Assembly: GCA_029251165.1 (NCBI GenBank)
Contig: JAQXDW010000093.1
Span: forward strand, 1 to 44,487
DNA: 44,487 bases
Direction: 5' to 3'
Origin: Myxococcota bacterium
Lineage (GTDB): Bacteria; Myxococcota_A; UBA796
Under the pieces are notes generated by a model that searched no databases, was not told the DNA's origin, and worked only from the letters and a program-made list of their open reading frames with translations. Shown here piece by piece: positions 7,588 through 15,961 of this stretch (position 1 is the first letter of the stretch; every line of letters starts with the position of its first letter). Both the position numbers and the translations under genes were made by a program.

Positions 7588-8390
7588 CCTGCCCCTCCGT
7601 TCAGCTCCCGAACAATCCACCAGGCGTCCGGAGAGGTTGGGTTGAGGGCAAGGTAGTGCGCCAGCTCTGCCAGTCCTTCCTCGCGTCGTCCGACCGACAG
7701 CAGCATCTGGCCGAGGTGCTGGCGCTCCTCAGAGCGGGAGTCATCCAGCAGCAGCAGGCGCTCGCTCGCCCGGATCGCACCGGGAAGATCTTCTCGACGA
7801 AGATAGCTGGCCTTGAGGTTGTGGTTGACCCGCAGCAGCAGCTGCCGGTTGGTGACGGGTGCGGTGGCACGCGTGACCGCGCTGTCGTCGATGATTGCAC
7901 GGGGAAAGCGTCGCGACAGCATGATCTGAAGCTGCGTCGACCGGAGGATCCGACCGCCCGTGAACGGATCGAGGAAGAAGTCGGCGTCTCGGGGACGGAT
8001 CAGGAAGTGACCCGGGAAGCCGATCCCGACAAAGGACAGCCCCAGCCGCCGGGTGACCTCGATGTACAGGAGGCTCAGCAGGATGGGCAGACCGCGACGG
8101 CGCGTGATGACCTGATCGAGGAATGAATTCGCCGGCTCGTCGTAGCTCTCCCGGTCACCGGAGAAGCCAAGCTCCGTGAACAGGCGATGGTTGATCCGCG
8201 CGATGGCGTCTGTAAGGCCTGGCTTCGGCGGCAGGCGGATGTCAGCAGCCAGCGCATCGAGCTGCTCCACGATGCGATCGGACGACACGCCGGGCTGCTC
8301 TTCAGCCGCGACACAGGCCGCGGCGACATCCAGCGGGATGTCGTCAGCGTGTGCTTCAAGGAGTGCGGTCAGCCGGCTTCGTGGTGTCAC
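7584..8390 (-). CDS. SirB1 family transglutaminase-like/TPR protein
   Basis: The 268-aa product from GTG 8390 (an in-frame stop lies four codons upstream) has the SirB1 N-terminal transglutaminase-like domain. Marks are ANSFLDQVITRRRG, PILLSLLYIEVTRRLGL and VGIGFPGHFLIRP, with the usual conserved His. A C-terminal TPR-like region follows (VNHNLKASYLRREDLPGAIR, ELAHYLALNPTSPDAW). SirB1-like proteins are widespread and often sit near translation or DNA-repair genes; their biochemical activity is not established and the transglutaminase catalytic cysteine is usually lost. It is cytosolic and forms a two-gene unit with the NUDIX gene through a 4-bp overlap. Confidence 0.88.
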   Translation of the reverse strand: MTPRSRLTALLEAHADDIPLDVAAACVAAEEQPGVSSDRIVEQLDALAADIRLPPKPGLTDAIARINHRLFTELGFSGDRESYDEPANSFLDQVITRRRGLPILLSLLYIEVTRRLGLSFVGIGFPGHFLIRPRDADFFLDPFTGGRILRSTQLQIMLSRRFPRAIIDDSAVTRATAPVTNRQLLLRVNHNLKASYLRREDLPGAIRASERLLLLDDSRSEERQHLGQMLLSVGRREEGLAELAHYLALNPTSPDAWWIVRELNGGAG

Positions 8391-8815
8391 GTCAGGTCGC
8401 TAACCCGAGACAACGCTGGCGCTGGTATCCACCAGCTCATGAGCGAAATTGCCACAGCGCCGAGCACACCGTCAGAGACCATCGCGTCCGCTCGATGGAG
8501 CACCCTGCGCGCCAGCCTCACCCTCCAGAACATCCGCCAAGCCTCTGTAATCAGTAGAGTCATGGACCGACCCGAGGGGTGCACCAGCGCGTCTCGTGCC
8601 CGCCGACATCCCGGCAGCGACAGGCACGAACGATCCCGACGGCGGGTCCCGCTCAGGGCTGGAGGGCACCGGGCTGCTGTCGCAGGCCCACGCCTTCCCG
8701 TTGGCGTGGGTCTGTGGCAGACACCGCAGCTCGGAGAGGTCGATTGCCTCCTCGCTGCGGAGACCGACGCCGCTGCCTGGAGCGCCCCATGAGCGGACGT
8801 CCATGGTCATCGGGC
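8391..8815. other. Gene-free gap, possible degraded remnant
   Basis: No convincing gene is present. A minus-strand stretch (about 8600-8790) reads EAIDLSELRCLPQTHANG with G+C-rich third positions, then loses coding character. It may be a remnant of an older gene, but there is no start signal or recognisable family. The segment holds the promoter region of the SirB1-NUDIX pair. Confidence 0.3.
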
Positions 8816-8836
8816 GCGGGTCTTGAAAGGACCCGC
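8816..8836 (-). terminator. Hairpin at the end of the tail-anchored gene
   Basis: gcgggtc (8816-8822), loop ttgaaag, gacccgc (8830-8836) form a perfect 7-bp stem touching the stop codon of the minus-strand gene. No T-tract follows, so it may be a transcript-stabilising or weak terminator hairpin. Confidence 0.4.
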
Positions 8837-9717
8837 TAAACCAGACCGATCACGCTGAGAAGCCCTACGACAACCGCAGCGGTCAGGGCTCCGGCGGTCA
8901 GCACCAGCAGCTCCACCTTGCGAGACATCGACGACAAGAGCTGAGACACCACGACTGGCGCGGAGCCCAGTGGGCCCGCTTGGGGCGCGGACGGCGCTGG
9001 AGGAATGAGTCTCGGACGCTGCGATGCGGACGCTGTCGGCTGAATCACAAGCGCACCGACAGCCCGAGCGGGGGCACCCTCTGGAGCAGCGCCGCCGCTG
9101 CTGAGCGCCCCCCCTGAGGCGAGGAGTGACCGTGCGGAGCGGGGACGCGGGACCTCGTCAGTGAAGCAGGGAATCGTGACCTGCATCTCCAGCGCGACCG
9201 GGGCTGGCGCACCGATAATGCGGGTGGGGAGTTCCTCGTCGAAGTCATCGAATTCGTCGTCCGAGGAAGCAGAGTCACCGACCAGGGTCAGGTGGCGCCC
9301 AGGCAGACCGCCGCGCTGCGCACGCTGCCAGATCATCCAGAAGTAAGACCGCAGATCTGGAATCTCAGAAATTCTGCGCCAGATATCGCGGTTGAAGCTC
9401 AGCTCGTCGTCGCCTGTGACGGTCTGGTTGTAGAGGGCAATCCGAAGACGAGAGAGGCTGCTGAAGGTGTAGCGGTCACCGCTGGCACGCCGCACAGCCC
9501 ACTCAATGCCCAAGCTGTCAAAGTCAAGCGTCTCAACTTCAGAAGGAGCCGATGAACTTGCTCTAATATTGGTTACCACTTTAATTGACCCAAAAGGTAG
9601 AAAACCGTTCCCAACCAGGTCTCGATCTAAAATCAGCGCCGAGACTGGTCTGTGGCTGATTATAGGCACCCCCGGCAGTGAAAACGCAAGCGGACTCGAA
9701 GAGTTTTTGATCGTCAT
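8836..9717 (-). CDS. Tail-anchored protein with GYF_2-like N-terminal domain
   Basis: 293 aa. Residues about 70-130 (WAVRRASGDRYTFSSLSRL, DDELSF, IWRRISEIPDLRSYFWMI) resemble GYF_2-like domains common at the start of Myxococcota regulatory and TPR proteins. An acidic stretch DDEFDDFDEELPTRI follows, then a long Ala/Pro/Ser-rich linker, and finally one hydrophobic segment (about 267-292, VLTAGALTAAVVVGLLSVIG) at the very C-terminus, so the protein is probably anchored in the inner membrane by its tail. The function is unknown. The first ~170 bp (9550-9717) are clearly richer in A+T than the rest. The ribosome site ggaagg abuts the ATG with no spacer, so the start is uncertain. It is divergent from hisS with 38 bp between starts. 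Confidence 0.7.
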   Translation of the reverse strand: MTIKNSSSPLAFSLPGVPIISHRPVSALILDRDLVGNGFLPFGSIKVVTNIRASSSAPSEVETLDFDSLGIEWAVRRASGDRYTFSSLSRLRIALYNQTVTGDDELSFNRDIWRRISEIPDLRSYFWMIWQRAQRGGLPGRHLTLVGDSASSDDEFDDFDEELPTRIIGAPAPVALEMQVTIPCFTDEVPRPRSARSLLASGGALSSGGAAPEGAPARAVGALVIQPTASASQRPRLIPPAPSAPQAGPLGSAPVVVSQLLSSMSRKVELLVLTAGALTAAVVVGLLSVIGLV

Positions 9718-9755
9718 CCTTCCGGGTTAGGAGTGCCGCCAACCCAGGATCACCG

Positions 9756-11114
9756 ATGTCCCTGATCAAGCCCACATTGCCCCGCGGATTCCGCGACTAC
9801 CTGCCCGCGGAGATGATCCCCCGGCTCCAGATGCTGACCACCATCCGGACGGTCTTTGAGCGCTTCGGCTTCGATCCCCTCGACACCTCTGCGATCGAGC
9901 GCTGGGAGGTTCTGGGGGTCGAGGAAGACGGCTCCAAGCAGGTCTACTGTGCCGCGCGCCCGGAGCAGCTCCTCAGCGCCGCAGATGCCATGGATCCCGG
10001 CCAGCGCACCCTGCGCTTCGATCTCACCGTTTCCCTGGCACGCTGTGTGGCTGCCCACTGGCACACCGGCAAGATCTCCAAGCCCTTCAAGCGCTGGCAG
10101 AGCGGCCGGGTCTGGCGCGGCGAGAACACCCAGAAGGGGCGATACCGGGAGTTCATGCAGTTCGACGCGGACTTCGTCGGCTCCTCCAGCATGGACGCCG
10201 ACGCCACCATCATCTGGATGATGGCGGAGACCCTCCGGGCGCTCAACGTCGGCGGGTTCACCATCTCGGTCAACAACCGCAAGCTCCTCAACGGCCTCCC
10301 CGCCCTCGTCGGCTTTGATGCCTCCCGCATCACCGAGGTGCTGATCATCCTCGACAAGCAGGACAAGATCGGCGCAGAGAAAGTCCGCGCAGAGCTGGCT
10401 CGATCCATCGGACTCACCGAGGCTCAGATCGCCACCATCGCAACGTTCCAGGCCCTCTCCGGAGATCACCCTGCGGAGCTTCTCGACCAGGCGGAGGCGC
10501 TGTTTGCGGGCATCGAGATCGCCCAGACCGGCATCTCCGAGCTGCGACAGATCACCGAGTACCTCACCGCAGTGGGGCTGACGGAGTGGACGATCGACTT
10601 CGGGATCGCGCGCGGGCTTGGCTACTACACCGGCCCGGTGTTCGAGACGCTCCTCCATGAGCTGCCCTCCATCGGCAGCGTGATGTCCGGCGGGCGCTAC
10701 GACGGGCTGATCAGCGGCTTCGTCAAGAACGACCTGCCGGCGGTCGGTGCCTCCATCGGACTGGACCGACTGTTCGCGGCGCTCGATGAGCTGAACCGCC
10801 TGCCGAGCATGAAGACCGTGACCGCAGTCACCGTGCTGCCCGAGAGCCCCGACCAGCGCCTCGACGCCCTGCACCTGCTCCGCATCCTCCAGGACGCCGG
10901 CCTCAACTCCGAGATCTATGCCGGCGATCAGCGCAAGTTTGGAAAGAAGCTCCGGGACATCGACAACAAAGGGGTGCCGTTTGTGGTGATCATCGGCGCG
11001 CAGGAGGCTGAGGCCGGGACCGCGAAGATCCGCCCCCTGTTCGACCGCTCCATCACCGACGTCGTGCTGACGCACGGCGAGGTCGCCGCACACATCCTGA
11101 GCACCATGCCGTAG
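9756..11114 (+). CDS. hisS: Histidyl-tRNA synthetase
   Basis: 452 aa, the usual length for bacterial class II HisRS, which charges tRNA-His using ATP. Visible motifs in order are PRGFRDYLP near the N-terminus, the motif 2 region (GRVWRGENTQKGRYREFMQFDAD), the histidine-specific GLGYYTGPVFE and SGGRYDGLI segments, and motif 3 (VGASIGLDRLF). A C-terminal anticodon-binding domain follows (about 350-452, VTVLPESPDQRLDAL...). It is cytosolic and essential. The M20 peptidase gene begins 1 bp after its stop, so the two are probably co-transcribed. A divergent gene lies just upstream. Confidence 0.97.
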   Translation: MSLIKPTLPRGFRDYLPAEMIPRLQMLTTIRTVFERFGFDPLDTSAIERWEVLGVEEDGSKQVYCAARPEQLLSAADAMDPGQRTLRFDLTVSLARCVAAHWHTGKISKPFKRWQSGRVWRGENTQKGRYREFMQFDADFVGSSSMDADATIIWMMAETLRALNVGGFTISVNNRKLLNGLPALVGFDASRITEVLIILDKQDKIGAEKVRAELARSIGLTEAQIATIATFQALSGDHPAELLDQAEALFAGIEIAQTGISELRQITEYLTAVGLTEWTIDFGIARGLGYYTGPVFETLLHELPSIGSVMSGGRYDGLISGFVKNDLPAVGASIGLDRLFAALDELNRLPSMKTVTAVTVLPESPDQRLDALHLLRILQDAGLNSEIYAGDQRKFGKKLRDIDNKGVPFVVIIGAQEAEAGTAKIRPLFDRSITDVVLTHGEVAAHILSTMP

Positions 11115-11115
11115 C

Positions 11116-12315
11116 ATGGCCAGCATGGCATTTGAGCAGACCGACGACCCGACCCTGATGGCCCTGGTGGATCAACTCTGCCGCATCCGAAGCTTCTGGC
11201 GTCCCGAGGAGCCCGGCTGCGACGAGTCTGCGGTCGCGGGCTTCATCGCCGAGCACCTCCGCCGCTACCCTTGGCTCGAGGTGCGGCTGGAGGAGGTCTC
11301 TCCGGGCCGGCTGAACGTGGTGGCGTTTGACGGGCCGGAGGCGGACACCCGACTGCTCGTCGCCGGCCACATCGACACGGTCCTGCCGGCGCAGGGCTGG
11401 TCCGTGCCCGAGCACACCATCGAGAATGGTCGCTACCACGCGCTCGGTGCAGCCGATGCCAAGGGCGCGATCGCTGCGGCGCTGGATGCCATCGGGCGGG
11501 TCGGCCCCACCCGCGGGGTCGGCTACCTGCTGTACTGCGACGAGGAGTACCACTTCGACGGCATGAAGGACTTCGTCGCCCGACATCCGACGGTCCGTCC
11601 CGAGCACACCCTGTCGCTGTGCGGGGCTTCCGCGAAGCTGATGCTGGGCTGCCGGGGGCTCATCGAGCTGGAATTCACCCTCACCGGACACCCCGGACAC
11701 GCCTCCCGTCCAAGCACCGGGCGCAGCGCCACCCATGCCTGCACCCGTGTCCTCGCTGCGCTCTCGCGCTGGTGCCGCAGCCACTCCACCCCGCACCGCA
11801 CCGTCATCAACGTCGCCGCCATCCAGGCGGGCTCGCTGGCACCCGAGTCAACGATCGGTGCCGGTGGTCCTCCGGCAGTGCTCGCCACGCCCAACCGAAT
11901 CCCGGACGTCGCCTGGACCCTCATCGAGCTGCGCGTCGGCGATCCGTATGTCACCGCTGAGACCCTCACCGCTGCCATCGCTGAGGAGGTCGCGGCAATG
12001 AACGTCGGCGAGCAGAAGCACATCAAGCTGGCAGACGTCCAGGTGCACCTCGACATGCCCGGCTACACCTCCTCTCCTGCGCTCACCGAGCCCCTCATCA
12101 CGCCGTTCGCCGCCGTCCACAGCGGCCGCATTGCCAGCGTCGAGGAGACCGGCTACCTCGACGTCGCGCTCCTCTGCGTCCGCGACCACAGCGCCGCGCT
12201 GTGCATGGGCCCCGACAAGGGCGGCGCCCACGGACCCGACGAGTGGGTCGACATCGCCAGCCTCATCGCCTACCGAGACGGGCTCGTCTCCCTCATCAGT
12301 CAGCACACCACCTGA
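11116..12315 (+). CDS. M20 family metallopeptidase/deacylase
   Basis: 399 aa from ATG 11116 (ATG 11125 is an in-frame alternative). The di-zinc M20 pattern is complete: AGHIDTV with the first His and catalytic Asp, AADAKG with the bridging Asp, YCDEEYHF with the catalytic and ligand Glu, and GGAHGPDEWV with the C-terminal His. The middle region (ELEFTLTGHPGHASRP) is the dimerisation domain with its conserved GHxGHASRP segment. M20 enzymes remove acyl groups or cleave dipeptides (DapE, ArgE, carboxypeptidase G2, acetyl-lysine/ornithine deacetylases). Layout and length fit DapE/ArgE-like succinyl- or acetyl-amino-acid deacylases, but substrate is not fixed by sequence. It is cytosolic and linked to hisS. 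It ends 3 bp from the convergent lipoprotein gene. Confidence 0.92.
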   Translation: MASMAFEQTDDPTLMALVDQLCRIRSFWRPEEPGCDESAVAGFIAEHLRRYPWLEVRLEEVSPGRLNVVAFDGPEADTRLLVAGHIDTVLPAQGWSVPEHTIENGRYHALGAADAKGAIAAALDAIGRVGPTRGVGYLLYCDEEYHFDGMKDFVARHPTVRPEHTLSLCGASAKLMLGCRGLIELEFTLTGHPGHASRPSTGRSATHACTRVLAALSRWCRSHSTPHRTVINVAAIQAGSLAPESTIGAGGPPAVLATPNRIPDVAWTLIELRVGDPYVTAETLTAAIAEEVAAMNVGEQKHIKLADVQVHLDMPGYTSSPALTEPLITPFAAVHSGRIASVEETGYLDVALLCVRDHSAALCMGPDKGGAHGPDEWVDIASLIAYRDGLVSLISQHTT

Positions 12316-12318
12316 CGC

Positions 12319-12999
12319 TCACTCCACCCACGGCCCCCATGGCTTCGAGGGGCGCTGGAGAAACTTCGCCGGCCCGCCGTCTGCCGGATCCCAAGAGTGC
12401 AGCATGTCACGGTCCGGCCAGACCATCGGCTCGGCATCTCCGACCTGCACCCTCCATTCCTGGCGCGCGGGCCCCGGAGAGAGCGTGCCCATGCCGCCCA
12501 GCGCGTTGTGCCCCTCGGGCAGCTCGACCATCGTCCCGGTCTCGCCAAGCTGGAGGGCGTAGTAGGTGCGGCCGCGCTTGACCATGGTGGTCTGACGAAT
12601 TTCAGGGGCTCCCTCCGGTACCGGCGCGATGTGGATGCCGATGTTGTACAGCCCCGCCGCGCCGCTGTGTCCAGCCTGATCCGCGGTGACATTCCACCAG
12701 GAAGCCACCATCGTCCCCTCGCCCTCTACAGTTCCCATCCACGCCGCCTGGAACGGCGGGTTGAGGGTGAGCCGGATGCCGTAGCCGACCAGCGCGACCG
12801 GCTCACCGGTCCAGGGCACGCCGTCGGGCAGGGGCATGGGATCGGGGGCTGGCGCCGTCGGCTCTGCGTCCGGGTCGCGTGGCTCAACGATCTCGACCGA
12901 TGCAACGACCGGCTCAGCAGGAGCAGCGAGAGGCTCCTCCGCAGAGGGGGTCTCAGCAGGGAGATCAGCAGGACAGGCAAGAAAGAGCAGCGAGAGCAT
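12319..12999 (-). CDS. Lipoprotein of unknown function
   Basis: The start is certain: a TAG (13009-13011) lies in frame four codons upstream of the only start codon, ATG 12999. The leader MLSLLFLAC places the lipobox Cys at residue 9 with no basic residue before it. A Pro/Glu/Ala-rich tether of about 50 residues follows, then a ~160-aa globular part (YGIRLTLNPPFQAAWMGTVE, GEGTMVASWWNV, WRVQVGDAEPMVW) that I do not recognise. It looks beta-rich. It is probably exported and membrane-attached. It converges with the M20 peptidase gene, 3 bp apart. Confidence 0.85.
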   Translation of the reverse strand: MLSLLFLACPADLPAETPSAEEPLAAPAEPVVASVEIVEPRDPDAEPTAPAPDPMPLPDGVPWTGEPVALVGYGIRLTLNPPFQAAWMGTVEGEGTMVASWWNVTADQAGHSGAAGLYNIGIHIAPVPEGAPEIRQTTMVKRGRTYYALQLGETGTMVELPEGHNALGGMGTLSPGPARQEWRVQVGDAEPMVWPDRDMLHSWDPADGGPAKFLQRPSKPWGPWVE

Positions 13000-13068
13000 G
13001 CAGACACCCTAATCGACCGGCCTCTGGCAGACCGTCCAGAAGATCAGACGGCGCAGCCATCGTCCCGC

Positions 13069-14262
13069 TCACCCACCGACCCGAAGGATCCGGTCTCCCT
13101 CGCCACAGGTCCCCCGACCATCGCAATTGCTCGTCGTGACATACAGCCCGCCGTCCGGCCCCATGATCGTCTCCCGCAGCCGCCCATAGTCCCGGTGGAG
13201 GTAGACCTCATTGCGCGTGACGTTGCCGACGTCGTCCAGGCGCAGGCGGTGGAGGTGGGGGGTGTCGTCGTCGAAGCCGAGCACGCCGATGAGCACATCG
13301 CCGGACCAGTCCGGGATCTCGGTGCCGGTGTACACCGCGAGCCCGCCGGGCGGCATGGCACTGCCCCAGGTGATCGCGGCGGGGGTGAAGCCGTCCCCGG
13401 ACTCACAGGCATAGACCACCGGCCAGCCGAGGTTGTCCCCCGCGACAGCCACCGTGACCTCGTCGTGATCCGAGCGCCCGCCCTCGTTGCCCAGCCCGCT
13501 GGGACCGTGATCGGAGATGACCATGGTCTCGTCGTCCAGCCAGTCGAAGCCCTGGGTGTTCCGCACCCCCCACAGCCAGGTCGCGCTGCCGCTGACGGGG
13601 TTGTCGTCAGGGATGGAGCCGTCGCGGTTGACCCGCAGCACCTTGCCCGCGAGGCTGTCGATGTCCTGGGAAGCATCCGGGTCTCCGGCGTCACCGGTTC
13701 CGATGTAGAGCCGTTCGTCGGGGCCGATGCGCAGACGACCGCCGTTGTGGTACTGCCGAGCGGGGATGTCATCGACGATGATCGACTCCTCAGCAGCAGC
13801 GGTGCCGTCGGAGGAGAGACTCCAGCGGGCGACCCGGTTGACGGTGCCGCCGTCGCTGGCGGTGTAGTAGATGTAGAACGCCCTGCTGGTGGCGAAGTCG
13901 GGATCGAGGGCCAGCCCCAGGAGTCCGCCCTCCCCCGTCTCGATGCTGGGCACGACGGCGAGCTGGGTGACCACGCCGCCCGGCGTCACCCGGCTGATGA
14001 CCCCGTCTCGCTCGGTGAGCAGCATGTCGCCGTCCGGCATCCACGCCAATCCCCAGGGCGTGAACAGCCCCTCAGCGACAACCTCCACCGTGATCGCCAC
14101 GGTCCCCACCGCGCCGTGGTCAGGGGGATCGACGTAGGTGCAGGCAAAGTCAGAAGGAGCAGCGCCGCCAGAGTCATCCACCTGAGCGGTGCCGGTCTCA
14201 TCGGCAGCGCTGGTGTCGGTGATCGTGTCGCGGCAGGAGAGCAGGAGGAGCAGGGGGAGCAT
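13069..14262 (-). CDS. PQQ-type sugar dehydrogenase-like (GSDH/sorbosone) lipoprotein
   Basis: 397 aa. ATG 14262 is the only possible start, since TAG 14272-14274 is in frame four codons upstream. The leader is MLPLLLLLSC, with the lipid cysteine at residue 10. The rest is a six-bladed beta-propeller of the glucose/sorbosone dehydrogenase family: GLFTPWGLAWMPDG, LLGLALDPDF, the H-N-G-G segment ARQYHNGGRLRIGPD, YIGTGDAGDP, KVLRVNRDGSIPDDNP, GVRNTQGFDW and a late RLRETIMGPDGGLYVTTSN. In characterised members these loops bind PQQ and calcium and oxidise aldoses or sorbosone in the periplasm. Whether PQQ is made by this organism cannot be seen here. It lies tandem with the next lipoprotein gene, 17 bp apart. 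Confidence 0.9.
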   Translation of the reverse strand: MLPLLLLLSCRDTITDTSAADETGTAQVDDSGGAAPSDFACTYVDPPDHGAVGTVAITVEVVAEGLFTPWGLAWMPDGDMLLTERDGVISRVTPGGVVTQLAVVPSIETGEGGLLGLALDPDFATSRAFYIYYTASDGGTVNRVARWSLSSDGTAAAEESIIVDDIPARQYHNGGRLRIGPDERLYIGTGDAGDPDASQDIDSLAGKVLRVNRDGSIPDDNPVSGSATWLWGVRNTQGFDWLDDETMVISDHGPSGLGNEGGRSDHDEVTVAVAGDNLGWPVVYACESGDGFTPAAITWGSAMPPGGLAVYTGTEIPDWSGDVLIGVLGFDDDTPHLHRLRLDDVGNVTRNEVYLHRDYGRLRETIMGPDGGLYVTTSNCDGRGTCGEGDRILRVGG

Positions 14263-14279
14263 GAGCGGAGGCTATCCGG

Positions 14280-15206
14280 CTACTCCACCCACAGCGCCAC
14301 CAGCCCCCAGCCCGTCTCAATCTCGACCAGAGAATATCCGCTCTCTCGGTCGAGAATCGGGATGTCGAGGTCCACCAGAACGAGCCCAACAGGCGCGCCG
14401 CCGGGAGCATCGAGCAGCCGGGATCCAGCGCGCACCGTCGGCGAGGAGCGGAATCCGTAGCCCCAGCATTGTATGGAGTAGCAGCTCCCTCCGCCGACGA
14501 ATCCGCCGACGCTGAAGAAGTCATGGTCGGGTGCCGGGACATAGCCCCGAGCGGTCAGCAGGGGTCGGGCCAGCTCAACGAGCAGCCAGCCATCCTCGGG
14601 CACCCCGACAGCAGCGACTCCGGAGTCGGCGGTGAGCCAAGCAAACGCCTCCCCGCCCGGCGCATCCAGCAGCGGCGTGCCGGCTCTCAGGGTGAAGTCT
14701 TCCCTCCTGCACGAGCGTGCGTCGTCGAGCTCCGCATAGGCATCCACCTCCGAGGCCGCCACCCAGCCGGTACCCTCGATCCAGTCCGACACTGCCGGGA
14801 TCGGAATCGACCCGTGGAAGGAGAGGTCGGGATCGACGGGTGTGCCGGCGGGAAAGATGAAGCCGATCTGCCCGCTCGCGGTGCCGGAGCGGGGATCCGG
14901 GGTCGCCAGGGTGGCGGTGGGGAGGACCGGCCGCAGCGCCGCGCGCTCGACGGTAGCCAGGAAGCGAACATCCGCGGTGTCCACCACCAGCCCGAGGTGG
15001 TCCTCCTCGATGGCATAGACCGGCCAGGCCGTGGACGAGCCTTCCGTGATCACCAGCCGCTGCCCGCCAATGGTCACCGCGCCCGGGCCATCGATCCAGG
15101 CCCGCTCGGGGATCTCATCGGTGACGGTCGGGTCGAGAAACGCCGCGGTGTTCATTGTGGGTGTGAGCAAGGCAGCGGGCGTGCAAGCGAGCAAGAGGGA
15201 GAGCAT
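14280..15206 (-). CDS. Lipoprotein with repeated SH3-like segments
   Basis: ATG 15206 is fixed as the start by TGA 15213-15215, three codons upstream. The leader is MLSLLLAC, the shortest secure one in the window (Cys at residue 8). Two similar segments (LRAGTPLLDAPGGEAFAWL and VRAGSRLLDAPGGAPVGLV), each followed by a WLLVELA/YSLVEIE strand and ending near GYVPAP or GLVALW, look like paired SH3b-type barrels. An earlier third copy (FPAGTPVDPDLSF...) is weaker. SH3b domains often bind cell-wall peptides. A loop has paired cysteines (GGSCYSIQCWG). Function is unknown; cell-envelope location is inferred. It is probably co-transcribed with the downstream sugar dehydrogenase-like gene. Confidence 0.82.
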   Translation of the reverse strand: MLSLLLACTPAALLTPTMNTAAFLDPTVTDEIPERAWIDGPGAVTIGGQRLVITEGSSTAWPVYAIEEDHLGLVVDTADVRFLATVERAALRPVLPTATLATPDPRSGTASGQIGFIFPAGTPVDPDLSFHGSIPIPAVSDWIEGTGWVAASEVDAYAELDDARSCRREDFTLRAGTPLLDAPGGEAFAWLTADSGVAAVGVPEDGWLLVELARPLLTARGYVPAPDHDFFSVGGFVGGGSCYSIQCWGYGFRSSPTVRAGSRLLDAPGGAPVGLVLVDLDIPILDRESGYSLVEIETGWGLVALWVE

Positions 15207-15584
15207 GGAGCCTCAGACCCGGCCGCGACGAGTTGGTTCGCAAGATCTTGGGGCAATGCAGCGCAGGGGCGGACCAGCAGGCCCCGCTGCGGCCTGAAAG
15301 AGACGGCGGCGACAGGCCCGCTCTGGCAGTGAATCCGGCCATCTGCTCGACTGCGGCTCATGGCAGCGATGGTGTAGAAGCTGCGCCGGGTCCGCAGCGA
15401 TGCCGGCGGGTCCGCCAACCGCGCTGGGGCAGCCGGTCTCCGGATGCGCCAGCCAGCCTCCCAGCTCAGATTGCCCCACCTTTCGGACCAGGATGCGCGC
15501 GAAGGAGCGCTCAGCGCAACAGAACCCCTCGGGCAATCCCCACCAATACAAGCTTTCTCATTATACTTTCGAAGACTCTAAAAC
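15207..15584. other. Gene-free stretch upstream of SH3-like lipoprotein
   Basis: No protein-like frame is seen. The right end (15541-15584) is A+T-rich and carries tataat on the minus strand (complement of 15560-15565), which could be a -10 box for leftward transcription; no good -35 accompanies it. Confidence 0.35.
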
Positions 15585-15609
15585 AAAACCGTCTGAACAG
15601 ACGGTTTTT
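15585..15609. terminator. Bidirectional rho-independent terminator
   Basis: aaaaccgtct (15585-15594), loop gaac, agacggtttt (15599-15608) form a perfect 10-bp stem with flanking A and T tracts. The symmetry lets it act on both strands. No gene clearly ends here, which raises the question of what transcript it terminates. Confidence 0.8.
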
Positions 15610-15615
15610 CCTGCG

Positions 15616-15771
15616 GTGAGAAGCACGCTGTTCATTGCCGGCTGCGGCCTGCTCCCGCTCGGCCAGGACATCGCCGGGGTCGGGCTGCTCATCGCGGGCT
15701 CCGCTTGCTCCCTCCTCGACGCCCTCTCCGCAGCCGCGCGTCCGCTCCTGTGGGGAACACCCACAACCTGA
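15616..15771 (+). CDS. Possible small hydrophobic protein (51 aa)
   Basis: From GTG 15616 a short frame reads as a hydrophobic protein: STLFIAGCGLLPLGQDIAG, then VGLLIAGSACSLLDALSAAA, ending WGTPTT. It could form one or two membrane helices. There is no ribosome site, it begins 7 bp after a terminator hairpin, and a T8 tract lies just beyond its stop (15787-15794). It may be a real small membrane protein or a chance frame. Confidence 0.3.
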   Translation: MRSTLFIAGCGLLPLGQDIAGVGLLIAGSACSLLDALSAAARPLLWGTPTT

Positions 15772-15961
15772 GCGCCGCTCTCGATCTTTTTTTTCTGAAC
15801 GGGATGATCGCTCAGAGTACAGGGCGACCGCCCGTCGCAATTTAATCTGAACAACCGTCAATATTCATCCGCCTGGCGGAAGCCGTCAGGGCCCCGTCGG
15901 AACAACGACACGGATGGCATCTGTGCTCTGAGGGTTAGAAACCGGATTCTCCGGAGGACAA

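Noticed and set aside
8472..8810. 112-codon minus-strand frame
   Set aside because: No ribosome site or family; only part of it has coding-like third positions, so it is noted only as a possible remnant.
12397..14460. 687-codon plus-strand frame
   Set aside because: It runs antisense to three lipoprotein genes whose starts, lipoboxes and propeller motifs are clear; its translation is low-complexity.
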